DNA of 64,000 nt from Zarea fungicola (taxonomy: Eukaryota; Ascomycota; Sordariomycetes; Hypocreales; Cordycipitaceae): contig FWCC01000235.1 in NCBI GenBank assembly GCA_900169235.1, positions 1-64,000 on the forward strand. Direction: 5' to 3'. The position numbers were made by a program, and so were the translations under genes. Of this stretch, positions 1 to 11,752 are shown in pieces. The number at the start of each line of letters is the position of its first letter. Position 1 is the first letter of the stretch. The notes beneath the pieces were generated by a model, which ran no database searches, was not told the DNA's origin, and saw only the letters and a program-made list of their open reading frames with translations.

Positions 1-563
1 TTACTGTATAATTGCTTAATAAAAAGTGTGTATTTTGGTGTAAAATGGGCCTCTAAGCGGAATTACCTGGACCCACTGTAGTAGAAACCCATGAACCATA
101 ACCTTGTTAACTTTCGGTGGGTAGGGGGGAAATTCACTCTAGTCTCCACCCGGGAGTGTCATTTGTCTACAAACATTCCAGTCATGCTCCAGATAACGCA
201 ATTTCTTCGAGTGGGAGCGCGGCATTATTGTTACTGGGACAGCAGATCAATTTCTGTTCCCTGGTCGCTAGAGCCATGCTTGCGTGTAGATGACTACTAA
301 ATCCGTATCTAGCGGTTCCGCTCGGAAAACATGCAGGCTCAGCCGGCGGCCCATGCTGCTTACTATGAGCCAGGGTACGCCTGTCGTTCGACAAGGGGGA
401 CGGCCGAACCCATCTCAGCTGCACCGCCAAAGCAAACAGCTCGCTAAAAATGGCAAGCCCTTCTGTGATCTAGACCAGACCCAGCACAAGCTTCCACCAA
501 CCGCGACTCGTGCAAAGCTAAAACCGTGACAAGAGAAGAAAGGCGGCTTTGTGTCCAGTGAAA
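1..563. other. Gene-free left edge / SDR upstream region
   Basis: No open frame here looks like a protein: the short frames on both strands have random composition and no recognisable motif. It probably holds the promoter and leader of the short-chain dehydrogenase that starts at 564, plus whatever lies beyond the left edge. I see no tRNA or repeat. Confidence 0.5.
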
Positions 564-1459
564 ATGACGTCTCCAACACGGTTCCCTGGTGTTGCACTCA
601 TCACCGGCGCCGGCGGCACAGGTAAATAAATGTCCCCGGTTTACCTTGCTTGAAACAAAACAAAAACAAAAACTTGAGGAAGCCGCCCGTCAAATTGACC
701 AAAATGCCCCGATAAACAGGGATTGGCTCAGCCGTGGCCACGGCATTTGCAGCGGCAGGATGTTCTCAGTTAGTCATTGTCGACATAAACAAGGAGTCTC
801 TTGCCGAGACGCATCGTGCTATTCTCGCCCTCAACTCGCAGGCCAAGGTTCTCGCCCTCGACGCTGATGTTGCCAACGAGGTCTCTGTCAAGGGCCTCAT
901 CGATAATGCAATGGAGACTTTCCATCGCATCGACTACCTCGTACAGTGCGCTGGTGTCCTGGGCAGGCATCTTCGCTCCCACGAGACTCCTCTGCAGGAG
1001 TTTGATCGTATCAATAATATTAACTACAGAGGATCCTGGCTGGTGAGCCGGGGCGTCCTCGCCCACATGATCACACAAGAGCCGCTCTCGGAGCACCCCA
1101 AGCAGCGCGGTGCCATTGTCCATATCGCGAGTCAGCTTGGCCTCGTGGGTAAAACAGGTGCAGCGCCGTACTGCTCGTCCAAGGCCGCTGTAATCAGCAT
1201 GACAAGGTCAGATGCCATTGATTACTCGCCTGACGGCATTCGCATCAATTGTGTCTGTCCGGGTATCATAGCTACGCCAATGACGATGAGCAGTGCAGAG
1301 ATGCAGGAGGCCATCCGCCCAGCTATCCCCATAGCTCCAATGAACCGTATGGGGTCGACGGATGAGATTGCTGGGCCTGTGCTGTTTTTGTGCTCAGCTG
1401 ATGCGTCGTTTATCCAAGGCCATGCGCTTGTGGTCGATGGAGGCTATACAATCAACTGA
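564..1459 (+). CDS. Short-chain dehydrogenase/reductase (classical SDR)
   Basis: NAD(P)-dependent oxidoreductase of the classical SDR family; the substrate cannot be told from sequence. Exon 1 is 564..621, intron 622..719 (GTAAAT...ACAG), exon 2 720..1459. The splice restores the cofactor motif TGAGGTGIG across the junction, which fixes both the intron and the ATG at 564. The rest is typical: VDI acid after the second strand, a DADV segment, an NNAG-equivalent SAG (here QCAGVLG), catalytic Tyr and Lys in YCSSK, and the INCVCPG-T loop. The C-terminus ends in the usual FIQGHALVVDGG segment. The joined protein is about 265 aa, normal for the family. It is convergent with the transporter gene, whose stop lies 105 bp away. 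It could be a 3-oxoacyl-ACP reductase-like or sugar/alcohol dehydrogenase-like SDR. Confidence 0.88.
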
Positions 1460-1564
1460 GGGAAATACTCTTTTTTAATATTGGATTCATTGTCGTGATC
1501 TATCATTTATTCGTGCAACATGATTCTATTTGCAGTCACTAACGCCAGAACTGCGGGTACTTGT

Positions 1565-3129
1565 TCAAGAGGACCCCGAGTTATCAGCACAAGAAAATGC
1601 ACTACCAATCTCGCCATTTGCATATGCATCAATGACACCCTGGATCACTCCATACGTTCCACCAATTGTCAGGAATGCAGCCAGCGGGATCAGGAACCAG
1701 TTGAGCCAGTACACAATAGACATCCACCACGTGCCCTCCTTTCGCCAGCTCTGGTGGTCGTATATGAAGAGATACGCGGGTAATCCCAATGCCAGCGGTG
1801 CAAATGTCAAGCTGCCGCAGAGAGCGACAAGGTAGTTAAAGATGGGGATTGCAACTGCCAGCAAAAAGGCAACGACAGACAGGGCAAATGTGCAGCCGAG
1901 CCAGGTAGCCCAGTGTACCACGCTGTTGGTCTGAAAGTGCTTTGAGTTGCGCAGAATCCGCACAAAGAGGTACTTGGCTGCGGTATGAACCCAAATACAG
2001 GCACTGACGAGCAGACCAATTATACCTACACCGTATGCCACTTTCTTGATCGTGCCGCCCGCACTACCTAGCGACGGCGATGCTACCCATTGACCGCACC
2101 AGCGGTACACGACGAGAGAAAAGGTTAGATATGAGGCAGTGACGATGCCCATACTCAGATAAACAGCTTTGTTATAGTCTCGAGGCTTTCGCATCTCGGA
2201 AATGACGGGAATAAAAGCAGAGGTGCCGGCACCAGCGCTGAAGATGGTGGCGACGGCAGTGATTCCGACAATAAAGGTTGGGTTTCCGATTACGTGGTAG
2301 CCGAGATCAAAGTCTCCTGTTTTCGGGGCGGCCGCAGGACGGTCCTGTACCGTAACGGCGATGCTGTCGCGGTCATTTTTTGTTAGAGCCGGCGCCAAAC
2401 CAAAGGAGAATGCAGATCCATAAACTTACACAACGATAAAGATGGCAATGTAGATGGACAAGAAGCCCACCCAGGTCAGCCAGGCAATCTTTTGAAACTT
2501 GCGAACGCTCGCCAAGATGAAGATGATTATGGTCGCGACGAGCATGAAGTAGTTTGTACACACAGCATGGTTCGAGAGAGCATTAAGCGCGACGGAGCTG
2601 CCCACGACGCCCGAGGCTGATGCAATCGCCCAAGTGAGAAGGAACAGGACCCCGACAACCTCTCGTAACCAGGCGCCGCCGACGACCTCGGCCATGTCGG
2701 CGATGGAGTGGCATCCCTGGTGCCGGTTGCGAAAGTCGCCCTGGACAATGGCACAGTAAGTGTTGAGGAACTGCCAGGCGACGATGTTGACGGCGCCTGG
2801 AAACGCGCCGAGGGCATACAAGGAGGATGGAATGGATAATACACCAGTGGCAAAGATGGCTAAGAGAAGCTCGTTAACGGCCATGAACTTTGCCGCTATA
2901 GAAACAGAATGACCCTCGCTCCCAAATCTGGAAAGATTATATGCTGCGTACCTTTTAGAAAAATTACAGAGGCGTGGAGCCACTCAACGGTTCGGAAATC
3001 AACGACGCCTTCTTCTTTTTTAAAAACTTCAAATGAGTTGTTCTTCTCAGCATCGCCAATGCTCCCGCTTGATCGATGCGGCACATCCGCCACGGGAGTA
3101 ATGGCCTCGGTCTTGTCTGAGTCGGTCAT
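1565..3129 (-). CDS. Amino-acid transporter, Aa_trans family (Mtr-like)
   Basis: Polytopic plasma-membrane amino-acid/proton symporter resembling the Neurospora neutral amino-acid permease Mtr. Exons on the minus strand: 3129..2952, 2895..2430 and 2363..1565, with introns of 56 bp (GTACGC..TATAG) and 66 bp (GTAAGT..ACAG). The frame joins cleanly to 480 aa. The soluble N-terminus (about 60 aa, acidic/polar) leads into about 11 hydrophobic helices. Family hallmarks are the first helix pair around LSIPSSLYALGAFPG and the central QDRPAAAPKTGDF loop, created by the second splice. ISEMRKPRDYNKAVY follows later, and the end is GEIGSAFSCADNS. The start at 3129 (MTDSDK) is preferred over an upstream in-frame Met because the extra residues look like translated leader. 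Substrate (neutral/aromatic amino acids) is inferred from the family. Confidence 0.9.
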
Positions 3130-5305
3130 AGCTCCAGTCTTTTGAATGCTTCGTAAATGGGTGGGTGTGGAAATGACGATGTCGCCCGGTGCGTTTCTAG
3201 ACTGCCAAATCTGGGATCCCCGCGGATCTTGTATCTGACATCCAGATGATGTTGAGGAGAATTCGAGGAAATGTCTCAGACACGCAGCGCTCATTTAATA
3301 GGCGATAATGTTGACCTGCACAAGCCTAGAAGAGCCAGCCACCGGCATATCATTTTCTCAATTTTTTTCGTCCTGACCGTACTGGTAAGGTTTTATGATA
3401 TTCTCCAATGATTTTCCACCCCCAAGCGCCTTAGCTGCATTGTAGAATGGGTCCGGCATGCATGCGTTGGTGGATATATGACTTTTAGTATGGAATGCTG
3501 GCTGCCACGTAGGTTGCAGGTGCTCTAGTTCGGTTCGCAACTTGCAGGTAAGCAAGATCATCCTGGTAAATGCGCAACTTTGGGCTTCTGGACAGACTTC
3601 TAGCGGGGGATATTGGCCCGTGAGTTCGCGTAAACGGTGGGGTGGTCTAGTTGTTAGTCAAGTTTGCTGCAGAAACTACACCCCGGTCCTACGACTAGAA
3701 GGAGGGGACGAAGAGCTCAGCATTGTACTGCGTGGAGCTAATGCCGCCGTCGCTTTTGTAGGTTGCTGGGATATGCATATCGCTATTTTGTGGCAGGTGG
3801 GAAGGGGTCATATCTGCGGTTTATGTACAACGGTCTGATGCGGAATATGATAAAGTTGCGTTTGGTAATTTGAGTAGCCGGCCAACAGCAGAAAGAATTG
3901 GGGCAGATGCGTTAGAGAGATCGTAGTGGCTCAGGATCCTATTTCGGTCTCACCTCCGACGATGACGGGGTCCATCGGACGAGTCGCCGGCGTAACCGCC
4001 GCTCTCTGCGGCATTTGCTTTGATACTCGGAATTGGCCGCTTGCAGTTGCAGTAGTTTTTTAGTGGCGTGTGTCACATCTGCATTAGACTGCAGACATTG
4101 ACTTTTTATATTATAGCCCGGGTCTTTAGATAAATGAGTACGAGACTGAGCTGGTACACGTGGGGCTACGCGTACTTCTTTCGGATTGTTTCACCCTTAT
4201 TCGTCAACCACGCGACTCTTAGATATATCGACAGCTCAAAAATTACATCCAGTCGAGCCAATCGTACGATGATGAGGTGGCATTGTCATTCACCAATCAA
4301 GTACCAGTCAACGCATAGCAGTGGTATGGCTGTGTAGGGTAGGTAGATACTCACAAGCTACCTATACTACAGAAGCGATTGTACCGTGTGAGGAAGGAGC
4401 GAGGAGCCATCTGTACTGCTCAATAAGCGAATCAGTGTTAAATTATCCATGTCAATTATTACATGTTTTTTTACATGTAGACTACGGAAGGGACCTGCTT
4501 CTATTAGTAGGCTGACTTGGCTAGTCTGCATCAGCTAAGTGGAAAAAAAACGGCACACAGTCGGCCTCAGCCTTATGCATGAACCAAACCTCAGCATTTC
4601 CAACGGCACAATCAGCCCCCCCCCCCCCCCCCCCCCCNNACCCCCCCCCCCCCCCCTTCCCAGGTTTACAAGACAGCACTCCCCCTTTGATGCGTCGATA
4701 GCCGCTTTTCATCAGTATGAATTGAACAACTCCCGAATTGCTCCGGTGGGTCAGGGTCGCCGACCTGGAAAACCGACTTCTTGTCTCGGCGGTCTGGTCC
4801 GGCACGTGCCTGTTTACGGCACCATACCCGAGGTACCTACTAAGCCGAGCCTTCGCCCGCAAACAGTACATATTTAAGCTTGACTTGCAAGGTCACTGGC
4901 TGTTGACCACACTAACAAACCCGGCTTGGATCGGAAGTGCCAGACTAATTAATACAGAGGGAAAAGCCCACGGTTAATTGTTAGCCGTATCCTGCTGTTC
5001 TCAGTAAAACTTTGCTACTGATCACCACTAAATTGTCCGCTGAACCGAACCACTCCACCAGCCTAATGAGCCAATTGGTAGCGAGATAATTGTAAACCCG
5101 CACTTGCTGTAGCTCTTTTGCTCTCCAGCAGGTCTGACGTACTCGTTTAGTTCTTGCCCGTTTCCCTTGTCTCCCCACGCTGATAACTCCGGAAAGCAAC
5201 AACGCAGAAGGACTGCGGGATACTGCACTGCATCAATTGCTCTTGTCAGTCTCCCTGACCTATCCATCTCGCCCGTGCCGACAGCAGCTCTCACCTGAAA
5301 ACACC
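3130..5305. other. Gene-free intergenic region with poly-C/N tract
   Basis: About 2.2 kb between the divergent transporter and ETF-QO genes. No frame has protein-like composition. An A-box-like stretch (TGGTCTAGTTG) near 3641 lacks a B box. The main oddity is the poly-C tract with two Ns at 4616..4656. The last 300 bases probably include the ETF-QO promoter and leader. Confidence 0.5.
4616..4656. repeat. Poly-C homopolymer with two ambiguous bases
   Basis: A run of 22 C, then two N and one A, then 16 C. The Ns mark a place where the assembly could not be resolved, so the true tract length and content are unknown. It lies in non-coding DNA about 650 bp upstream of the ETF-QO start. Confidence 0.95.
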
Positions 5306-7303
5306 ATGTCGGCCCCGGCTCCTGTGGCGAGATGCGTCCAGCGAGGTGCACGCACAATCGGAGGCCGTATTGGCACTAGTCGCCGTCCTTTATGCCGCAA
5401 AATTACCAACACAGCGACGTCGACGACGTCGCGGTCGCATTATCTAACAAAAAGGGCCACGAGATCATCGACAGCATGTGCTTCGCTGCCCGCTGCCACC
5501 ACCGGCATCCGCGCCTTTAGCTCCAGCCGCACCCTCCGCAACGACGACGACGATTCGTTTGACCCGAGCCGCATCGAGCGCGAATCCGATGAAGTCGATG
5601 TCTGCATTGTTGGTGCTGGCCCAGCTGGCCTCTCCGCCGCCATTCGCATGAAGCAATTGGCCAACGAGGCCGGCAACGAAGACTTTCGCGTTATTGTCCT
5701 CGAAAAGGCCGGTGATATCGGTGCCCACATCCTCTCTGGTGCCGTGATCCAGCCCACCGCCATCAAAGAGTTGTTCCCGGATTGGCTCGACGAGGATAAC
5801 CCGAACCGCTTCGAGCATGCCACACCCGCCGGCACCGACAAGATGCGCTTCCTCACTAAGACAGCCGCCATTCCCTTGCCTGCCCCGCCCCAAATGAGCA
5901 ACCACGGCAATTACATTGTCAGTCTGAATCAATTCGTCAAGTGGCTCGGCGAGCGAGCCGAGGAGCTGGGTGTTGAGATATACCCCGGATTCGCGGCCGC
6001 CGAGGTTCTGTATGATCCGGATGGTTCCGTCCGCGGTGTCGCCACAAACGATCTGGGCCTCGGCCGAGACGGCAAGCCCAAGGATGCATTTGAGCGCGGC
6101 ATGGAGTTTCACGCCAAGGTCACCATGTTTGGCGAAGGCTGCCACGGCAGCTTGAGCAAACAGGTCATCAACAAATTCGACCTGCGCTGCGACAGCCAGC
6201 ACCAGACATACGGCCTAGGAATCAAGGAAGTCTGGGAGGTCGACCCCGCCAAGTTTGAAAAAGGCCAAATTGTGCACTCCATGGGTTACCCACTGCCCAG
6301 CGACGTCTATGGCGGCTCCTTCATGTACCACTTTGGTGAGAACATGGTAGCACTCGGCCTTGTCGTCTCGCTCGACTACAAGAACCCCTGGCTCTCGCCC
6401 TACCAGGAATTCCAGAAGCTAAAGCTGCACCCGCTCTTCCGCAACGTGCTCGAGGGCGGCAAGTGCATTTCCTACGGCGCTCGCGCCCTCATCGAGGGTG
6501 GATTCCAGTCCATTCCCAAGGTGGCCTTCCCCGGCGGCGCCCTCATCGGTGACTCGGCCGGCTTCGTCAACGTGCCCAAGGTCAAGGGCACGCACAACGC
6601 CATGAAGTCCGGCATGCTCGCCGGCGAGGCCGCGTGGAAGGCCCTGGAGCAACAGGACCCTGGCACGGTGTTCCTCTATGACTACGAGGACTCGCTGCGC
6701 AAGTCGAGCATCTGGAGGGAGCTGAAGGAGGTGCGCAATCTGCGCCCGTCCTTCCACAGCCCGCTCGGCCTGCTCGGCGGCCTCGCCTACTCAGGCCTCG
6801 ACACGTTCCTCCTCAAAGGCCGCACGCCATGGACGTTTAAGCACAGCGTGCCGGACCACGCCGCAACCAAGACGGCGGACAAGTACAAGAAGATTGAGTA
6901 CGAGAAGCCCGACGGCAAAATCACATTTGACATCCTCACCAGCGTCTCCCGCACGGGCACCAACCACGAGGAGGACCAACCCGTACATCTTCAGGTCAAG
7001 GACTGGGAGGCGCATACCAACGAGACGTATCCAGCGTACAAGGGTGTCGAGAACCGCTTCTGCCCGGCCGGCGTGTACGAGTATGTGGAAGATGAGACCA
7101 AGCCGCACGGTGTACGATTCCAGATTAATTCGCAAAAGTAAGCATTTACCTTCGTCTACCACTCTTCCTCTCTCTTTCTTCCTAACAATCTTCCTCCTTT
7201 TAGCTGTATCCACTGCAAGACATGTGATATCAAGGCTCCTAATCAGGATATCAACTGGCAAGTTCCTCAAGGTGGTGAGGGTCCCAAATACTACATGACG
7301 TAA
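5306..7303 (+). CDS. CIR2: Electron transfer flavoprotein-ubiquinone oxidoreductase
   Basis: ETF-QO (human ETFDH, yeast Cir2) passes electrons from electron-transfer flavoprotein to ubiquinone in the inner mitochondrial membrane, linking fatty-acid and amino-acid oxidation to respiration. Exon 1 is 5306..7137, intron 7138..7203 (66 bp, GTAAGC..TTTTAG), exon 2 7204..7303; 643 aa. Without the splice the frame would stop just before the last 33 residues, which carry three of the four iron-sulfur ligands. The Arg/Ser-rich N-terminus (to about residue 75, ending in RAFSSSR) is a mitochondrial presequence. The FAD motif GAGPAG is at about 103-108. The 4Fe-4S cysteines are C586, C612, C615 and C618 (CIHCKTC), followed by the conserved [15 protein letters not shown] tail. 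The ATG at 5306 is chosen over one 23 codons upstream because presequences start this way and the extra codons look like leader. Confidence 0.96.
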
Positions 7304-10300
7304 CGGAATAGAACGACGATAGCACGCCTCCTATCAAGAACAGGTGAATGTAACTTGGTGTTTTTCTTTGTATAAGAGACAGGGCGAAGGAGAGGGCGAG
7401 AGAGATAGAAAACGGTGGTTTTGTTTTAACGCATCGACATTCTATGATTTTTTTCTTCTTCTTTTTCCTATTTCACTCACTGTTGGGATACCTCCTCATT
7501 TAGGCTTGTGATCAAGACAGCATCGCTCTAAAGCAATTGGCAAAGCTACATGGCTAAACGGTTGCGAAAACAAGGGGGAAACCCCCGTTTAAACCTCTAC
7601 GGCAGAAATTGCAAGCCAGTTTGTGTCATGGTGAAAAGGCTTACTATGCACAAAACGAACGATAGGAATATGGCTTACAAGGTATTGTGGCAAGTATTCC
7701 TGTACATTCCGTCGACACCAGATGTGGCGCTTGTTTTGTTCAGATCCGGCAGAATGCAGAGGCGAGACCAACTACCCTACACAACATGGAGGCTCAGAGA
7801 CATTCCTCTCTTGCTTGGTCATGTAGTTTGTTTGGCGAAACAAAGGGTCCTCATTCCAAAAATGCGGCTATAACAGTCGTTGTTGACTTTTGAATGTCGA
7901 ATTACCTTGTACGAATTTATAGTCTATTAGCGCTGAGGAACCACGATAGGTCAGATTACATGTCCGCCAGATACAGATTGGGTTTTTTATGACGTCACTG
8001 GAGCTTCGAATTGTAAGAAAAAGGAGAGTAATGCTCCGGCCAGGGCGTCACAGTGCTTTCCAGCGGTTGGTGTTAGCGTTGTGTAATGGCATAATCTCTG
8101 CCAAGCTCCTGTGTCTCCTTTGGTGGGTCACGAAGTTACGAGGAAGAAAAATTGTTAGTGCAGTACTTTGCAAGTTTTTACGGGGCATGACAACCTAGAG
8201 CACCTAAAGTACTGGTACTTGTGCAACCCTGGGCGCAAATTTTTTCGCCACATAAAATACAGACGAGATTATGCTTCAACTCTGCACTTCTACTCTCCGA
8301 GATGGGCAAGAAAACTCTTACAAAGCCCATTCAAAACGATGGCAGTAACACCGAGAGCAGTATAAATTCGAATACGTTTTCAAACGACATGAGACGCGCA
8401 AATTCGCGCAGGCAAGATGTCGAACAGTCGATGCGACGACTGGCGCGTCACCTTCGCGGTATGGGTATAGGGTACTTGCAGCGCCAGCCAACCACAAGCA
8501 GGAAAAGGAGTGGAGGAGGGCCGCCTGCAGCGGCGCTGGTCGCAGCATCACTGGAAGACAATCAATGACTCACAGACGCAAACGAGGGCTAGCCAACCCC
8601 CCATGCAGGCAGGACCCAGACCTAACCGGGCGCAGTAACTATCAGAAATTTCTTTCCGTTGCCATCTCCGCCTGCAGCGATGTGGGCAGCAGGCACTAAC
8701 TAGCACTGTTGGACAGCGCTGTCCGATTCGCCTCTCACTAGGCATAGTTTGCAGCCCAGTAACGCTGAATGGCCTCCATTCGCCACTGTGTTTCGCTAGC
8801 AAAGCAGAACGTGTCGTCGGAGTTCCTCTCAAATGTCTGGAAGTTGATGTAAATGTGCCGGACGATAAAAAGCCACCTGGCCTTCTTTGCAGTATTAAAA
8901 AAAGGCCCTTTGCTTCTCAGGGGGTTCTGCTTTGTTTCAGAGACCTTGTGTTTAGTTTCTTGTTTGTGTGCGAGGGAGACGCTGACAAGGGTCTGCAGGG
9001 AGGAGACAGAACAAAAGAGAAGCAATTTCAGAGTGAGGCTGGTGGATAATGCAAAAGGTTTGGCCCCTCCCTCCTAAACGAAAAAAAAAAAAGGGGGTGA
9101 AGTGGCGCGCGAACCGGACGAGTAAGTTACGCGGCCATTCTGTGACCCATAATTTCTTTCCAAGTCCGTCTGGGCTGTTTGCCAGTCGGTGCTCGTGTCG
9201 GGTTCTCGTGGCCACTAGGTCGTGGCTGGGTGTCAGTTTTCGCTCGCCAGCTCAGTGCCCTCATCTGCTGTAAAGTTGTCGTCGGTGATACATCGTTCGA
9301 CAGCAAGCCGATGCTAGCTTTTCTTCGAGATAGTTGTTTTCCACGATCGTAATCATTGTTGTCGTCTACTGGTCCTCGTTTGGCGTGTTGGCCCGTTTTT
9401 GGGTTGAAGTTGACTGATGGATGGTGGACGGACTTGTTGATGGACGGACGGAAGCTAGGGTGGTTGGGTCAGATAGCAGCAGGTCATGGGTAAGGAAAGA
9501 GAGAGAAAATCATGCACAGGAAGAAAAGTCGAGAGTCAGTGTGATAATGCAGAGGCTGGTCGTGGCTAGTTGCAGTGAGGGAGGGGAAAATGAATGGGTC
9601 TTCTTTTCTGCCTCTGAGGTGGGCAAAAAGCCAATCGCAAGAAAATCAGACTGACCCTGGACAAAATAGTAGCGTCTGTGCAGGCAGATTATCTGGCGCT
9701 GTCAGGCTGTGGCACCCCCTGCCACGGCGATTCGCTTTCTCAGTTGCCCACTTCGGATCCTTATACCCCAAGTACCTCGAGCAGCTGGCTGTTGCTGGGG
9801 TACCTCAGGGGTTCTGCTAGTGCCGGACTGGGTTGGATGGTGGGAAAAGAGAGATAAATTCACCAGATTATCGGGCCGTGATTGGCTCCCACCACCGCTA
9901 GCGCCAGGCTAAAGTCAGGCCTGGCCCCCCCAGAGTTGCGCCAGAGGTTGCGCCACAGGCCGTGTTGTTGCCTAGGAGGCAAGCACGAGTGCCCACTGGC
10001 CAGAAATATAAGTACCCAGCCCTCCCCCAACTGGCTGTTCCGCCTTTCTAGTGCGGAAGTCCCGATCGACGGCCTTACGTACCTTCTTCCTACGTTTGGT
10101 CACACCTCTTGCTCATTATTCATCCCAATCGTCCCCACTTTTATTGTTTGGATAGGCCACAGCCATCCGACTTCAGTCCCTTCTCCCTCCTGCATCATCG
10201 CAATCTCTGCGTCTCGCAACCTACGGTGTTTCTTCAACCACGCTCTCTCCTTATATACCCTGAAGCGACCTAGCGGTGCCCCAAGCGGACAGCGAGATAC

Positions 10301-10865
10301 TATTTTCCTTGAAGAGCAGACTCGGACTACGGCGTCTCTCTTCTCTTGCGTGAAACGGCCGAAAGCAACTGGAACACGTTCCTTGACGCCTCTCGCACCC
10401 CCCCTCCTTTTATTCCTGCAACCGATCCTACCGACGAAAGATAGTTACCGCGATATTCGCCGTCGTCGATTCCGGGTCGTTGCACGCTCTGTGTAGTCCA
10501 GTTTTTAAAAACCCAAAGTTGTGCCTTTTCTGAAGTGATTCAGCGGTTGTTGTTTTTCGGCTTTCGAGGCGCATCATTACCCACCGTTGCCACCTTGACG
10601 ACGCTGCCGATTTCATCGTCAAGCGTATCGCAAGGACAAATTTTTTTTTGCTCGAGCAGCAATTTTTGTAGGGGAGACATTCACTTGTTCATCTCCCGCG
10701 ACTGGTACGCAGGTACTCCCATCTTTTCTTAGCCTTCCCGCCACTAGCTGCATCTGTCGAGTCGTCGTTGCTTCATACACTTCAGATGCTAACTCGCTTC
10801 TCTATTAGTTGTGCTCAAATTTTATCTCTCGAGCTTAAAAGATCACCATCTAATTGCGCACAATC
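7304..10865. other. Long gene-free region; TBP leader at right end
   Basis: About 3.5 kb without a convincing gene. The first 200 bases are the ETF-QO 3' region. Between 9.42 and 9.46 kb there is a degenerate GGAC/TGGA-rich stretch. From about 10.0 to 10.86 kb the DNA is pyrimidine-rich, as in long leaders of fungal housekeeping genes, and probably contains the promoter and 5' UTR of the TATA-binding protein. The longest frame (9882..10496) has low-complexity, leader-like composition and no known motif. Confidence 0.5.
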
Positions 10866-11752
10866 ATGGAGGGTATTCAAACCCACCCGTCTAATGCCGC
10901 CCAGGCCAAGGCTTTTACTGCCCCCGGCTCGCTTTCCTTCCCCGGTGCTTCCAACGAGCTCACGCCGCCTGCAAGCAACGGGGATGCCGCTCAGCGTCCC
11001 CCATTGCCCGGTCAGCCTGCAACCAATGGAAATGGGGTGACTCCCGCAACTCCTGCTGCAACCCCTGCTGCTACTCAGGGCCCCAGTGGTATTACTCCTA
11101 CTTTGCAGTATGTATATGATCTGAACCCTTCTGGTGGTGTTCGGTGAAGCTCATTTTGCCATTCAAGGAATATTGTTGCCACGGTCAATCTTGATTGCCG
11201 CCTGGATCTCAAGACGATTGCTCTGCATGCCCGAAATGCCGAGTATAACCCAAAGGTACTTTCTTGCCAGGCTATATCTGCAATATTTCTTTTGTTGCAG
11301 TGCTAACACTACTGGAAAAGCGTTTTGCCGCCGTCATCATGCGTATCCGTGAACCCAAGACTACCGCTCTCATCTTTGCCTCTGGCAAAATGGTTGTCAC
11401 TGGTGCCAAGTCCGAGGATGACTCCAAGCTTGCTTCGAGAAAATACGCCCGTATCATCCAGAAGCTCGGATTCAACGCCAAGTTTACCGACTTCAAGATC
11501 CAGAACATTGTTGGATCTTGCGACATCAAGTTCCCCATTCGCTTGGAGGGTCTTGCCTCGCGCCATCACAATTTCAGTTCTTACGAACCCGAGTTGTTCC
11601 CTGGTCTCATTTATCGCATGATTAAGCCCAAGATTGTACTGCTGATTTTTGTCAGTGGTAAGATTGTTTTAACGGGCGCTAAAGTGCGTGAAGAGATCTA
11701 CCAGGCTTTTGAAATGATCTACCCTGTGTTGCAGGACTTCCGCAAAGTCTAA
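10866..11752 (+). CDS. TBP1: TATA-binding protein (TBP, general initiation factor)
   Basis: TBP nucleates transcription complexes for all three nuclear RNA polymerases (TFIID, SL1, TFIIIB). Exons 10866..11107, 11168..11255 and 11321..11752 join to 253 aa; introns are 60 bp (GTATGT..CAAG) and 65 bp (GTACTT..AAAG). The second intron has a perfect branch site GCTAAC 18 bases before its acceptor. An earlier AG at 11299-11300 is excluded because it would give TGC TAA. The N-terminal 80 residues are Pro/Ala/Asn-rich and variable, as in other TBPs. The C-terminal core is the pseudo-symmetric saddle: repeat 1 begins [18 protein letters not shown] and contains [16 protein letters not shown]. Repeat 2 begins [17 protein letters not shown] and contains [16 protein letters not shown]. 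The core is essentially complete and strongly conserved, so the call is secure. Confidence 0.98.
11256..11320 (+). other. TBP intron 2 with branch site and decoy acceptor
   Basis: Intron from GTACTT to AAAG. The branch-like GCTAAC at about 11302-11307 directly follows TTGCAG, a better-looking acceptor. Use of that decoy would place an in-frame TAA two codons in, so only the downstream AG yields TBP. Confidence 0.8.

Noticed and set aside
3630..3705. tRNA-like stretch with A-box match TGGTCTAGTTG
   Set aside because: No B box (GGTTCRANNCC) at the right distance and no cloverleaf stems are visible; chance match.
9882..10496. 204-codon open frame upstream of TBP
   Set aside because: Composition is that of translated C/T-rich leader; no domain, no signal, and it lies in the expected TBP promoter/leader.
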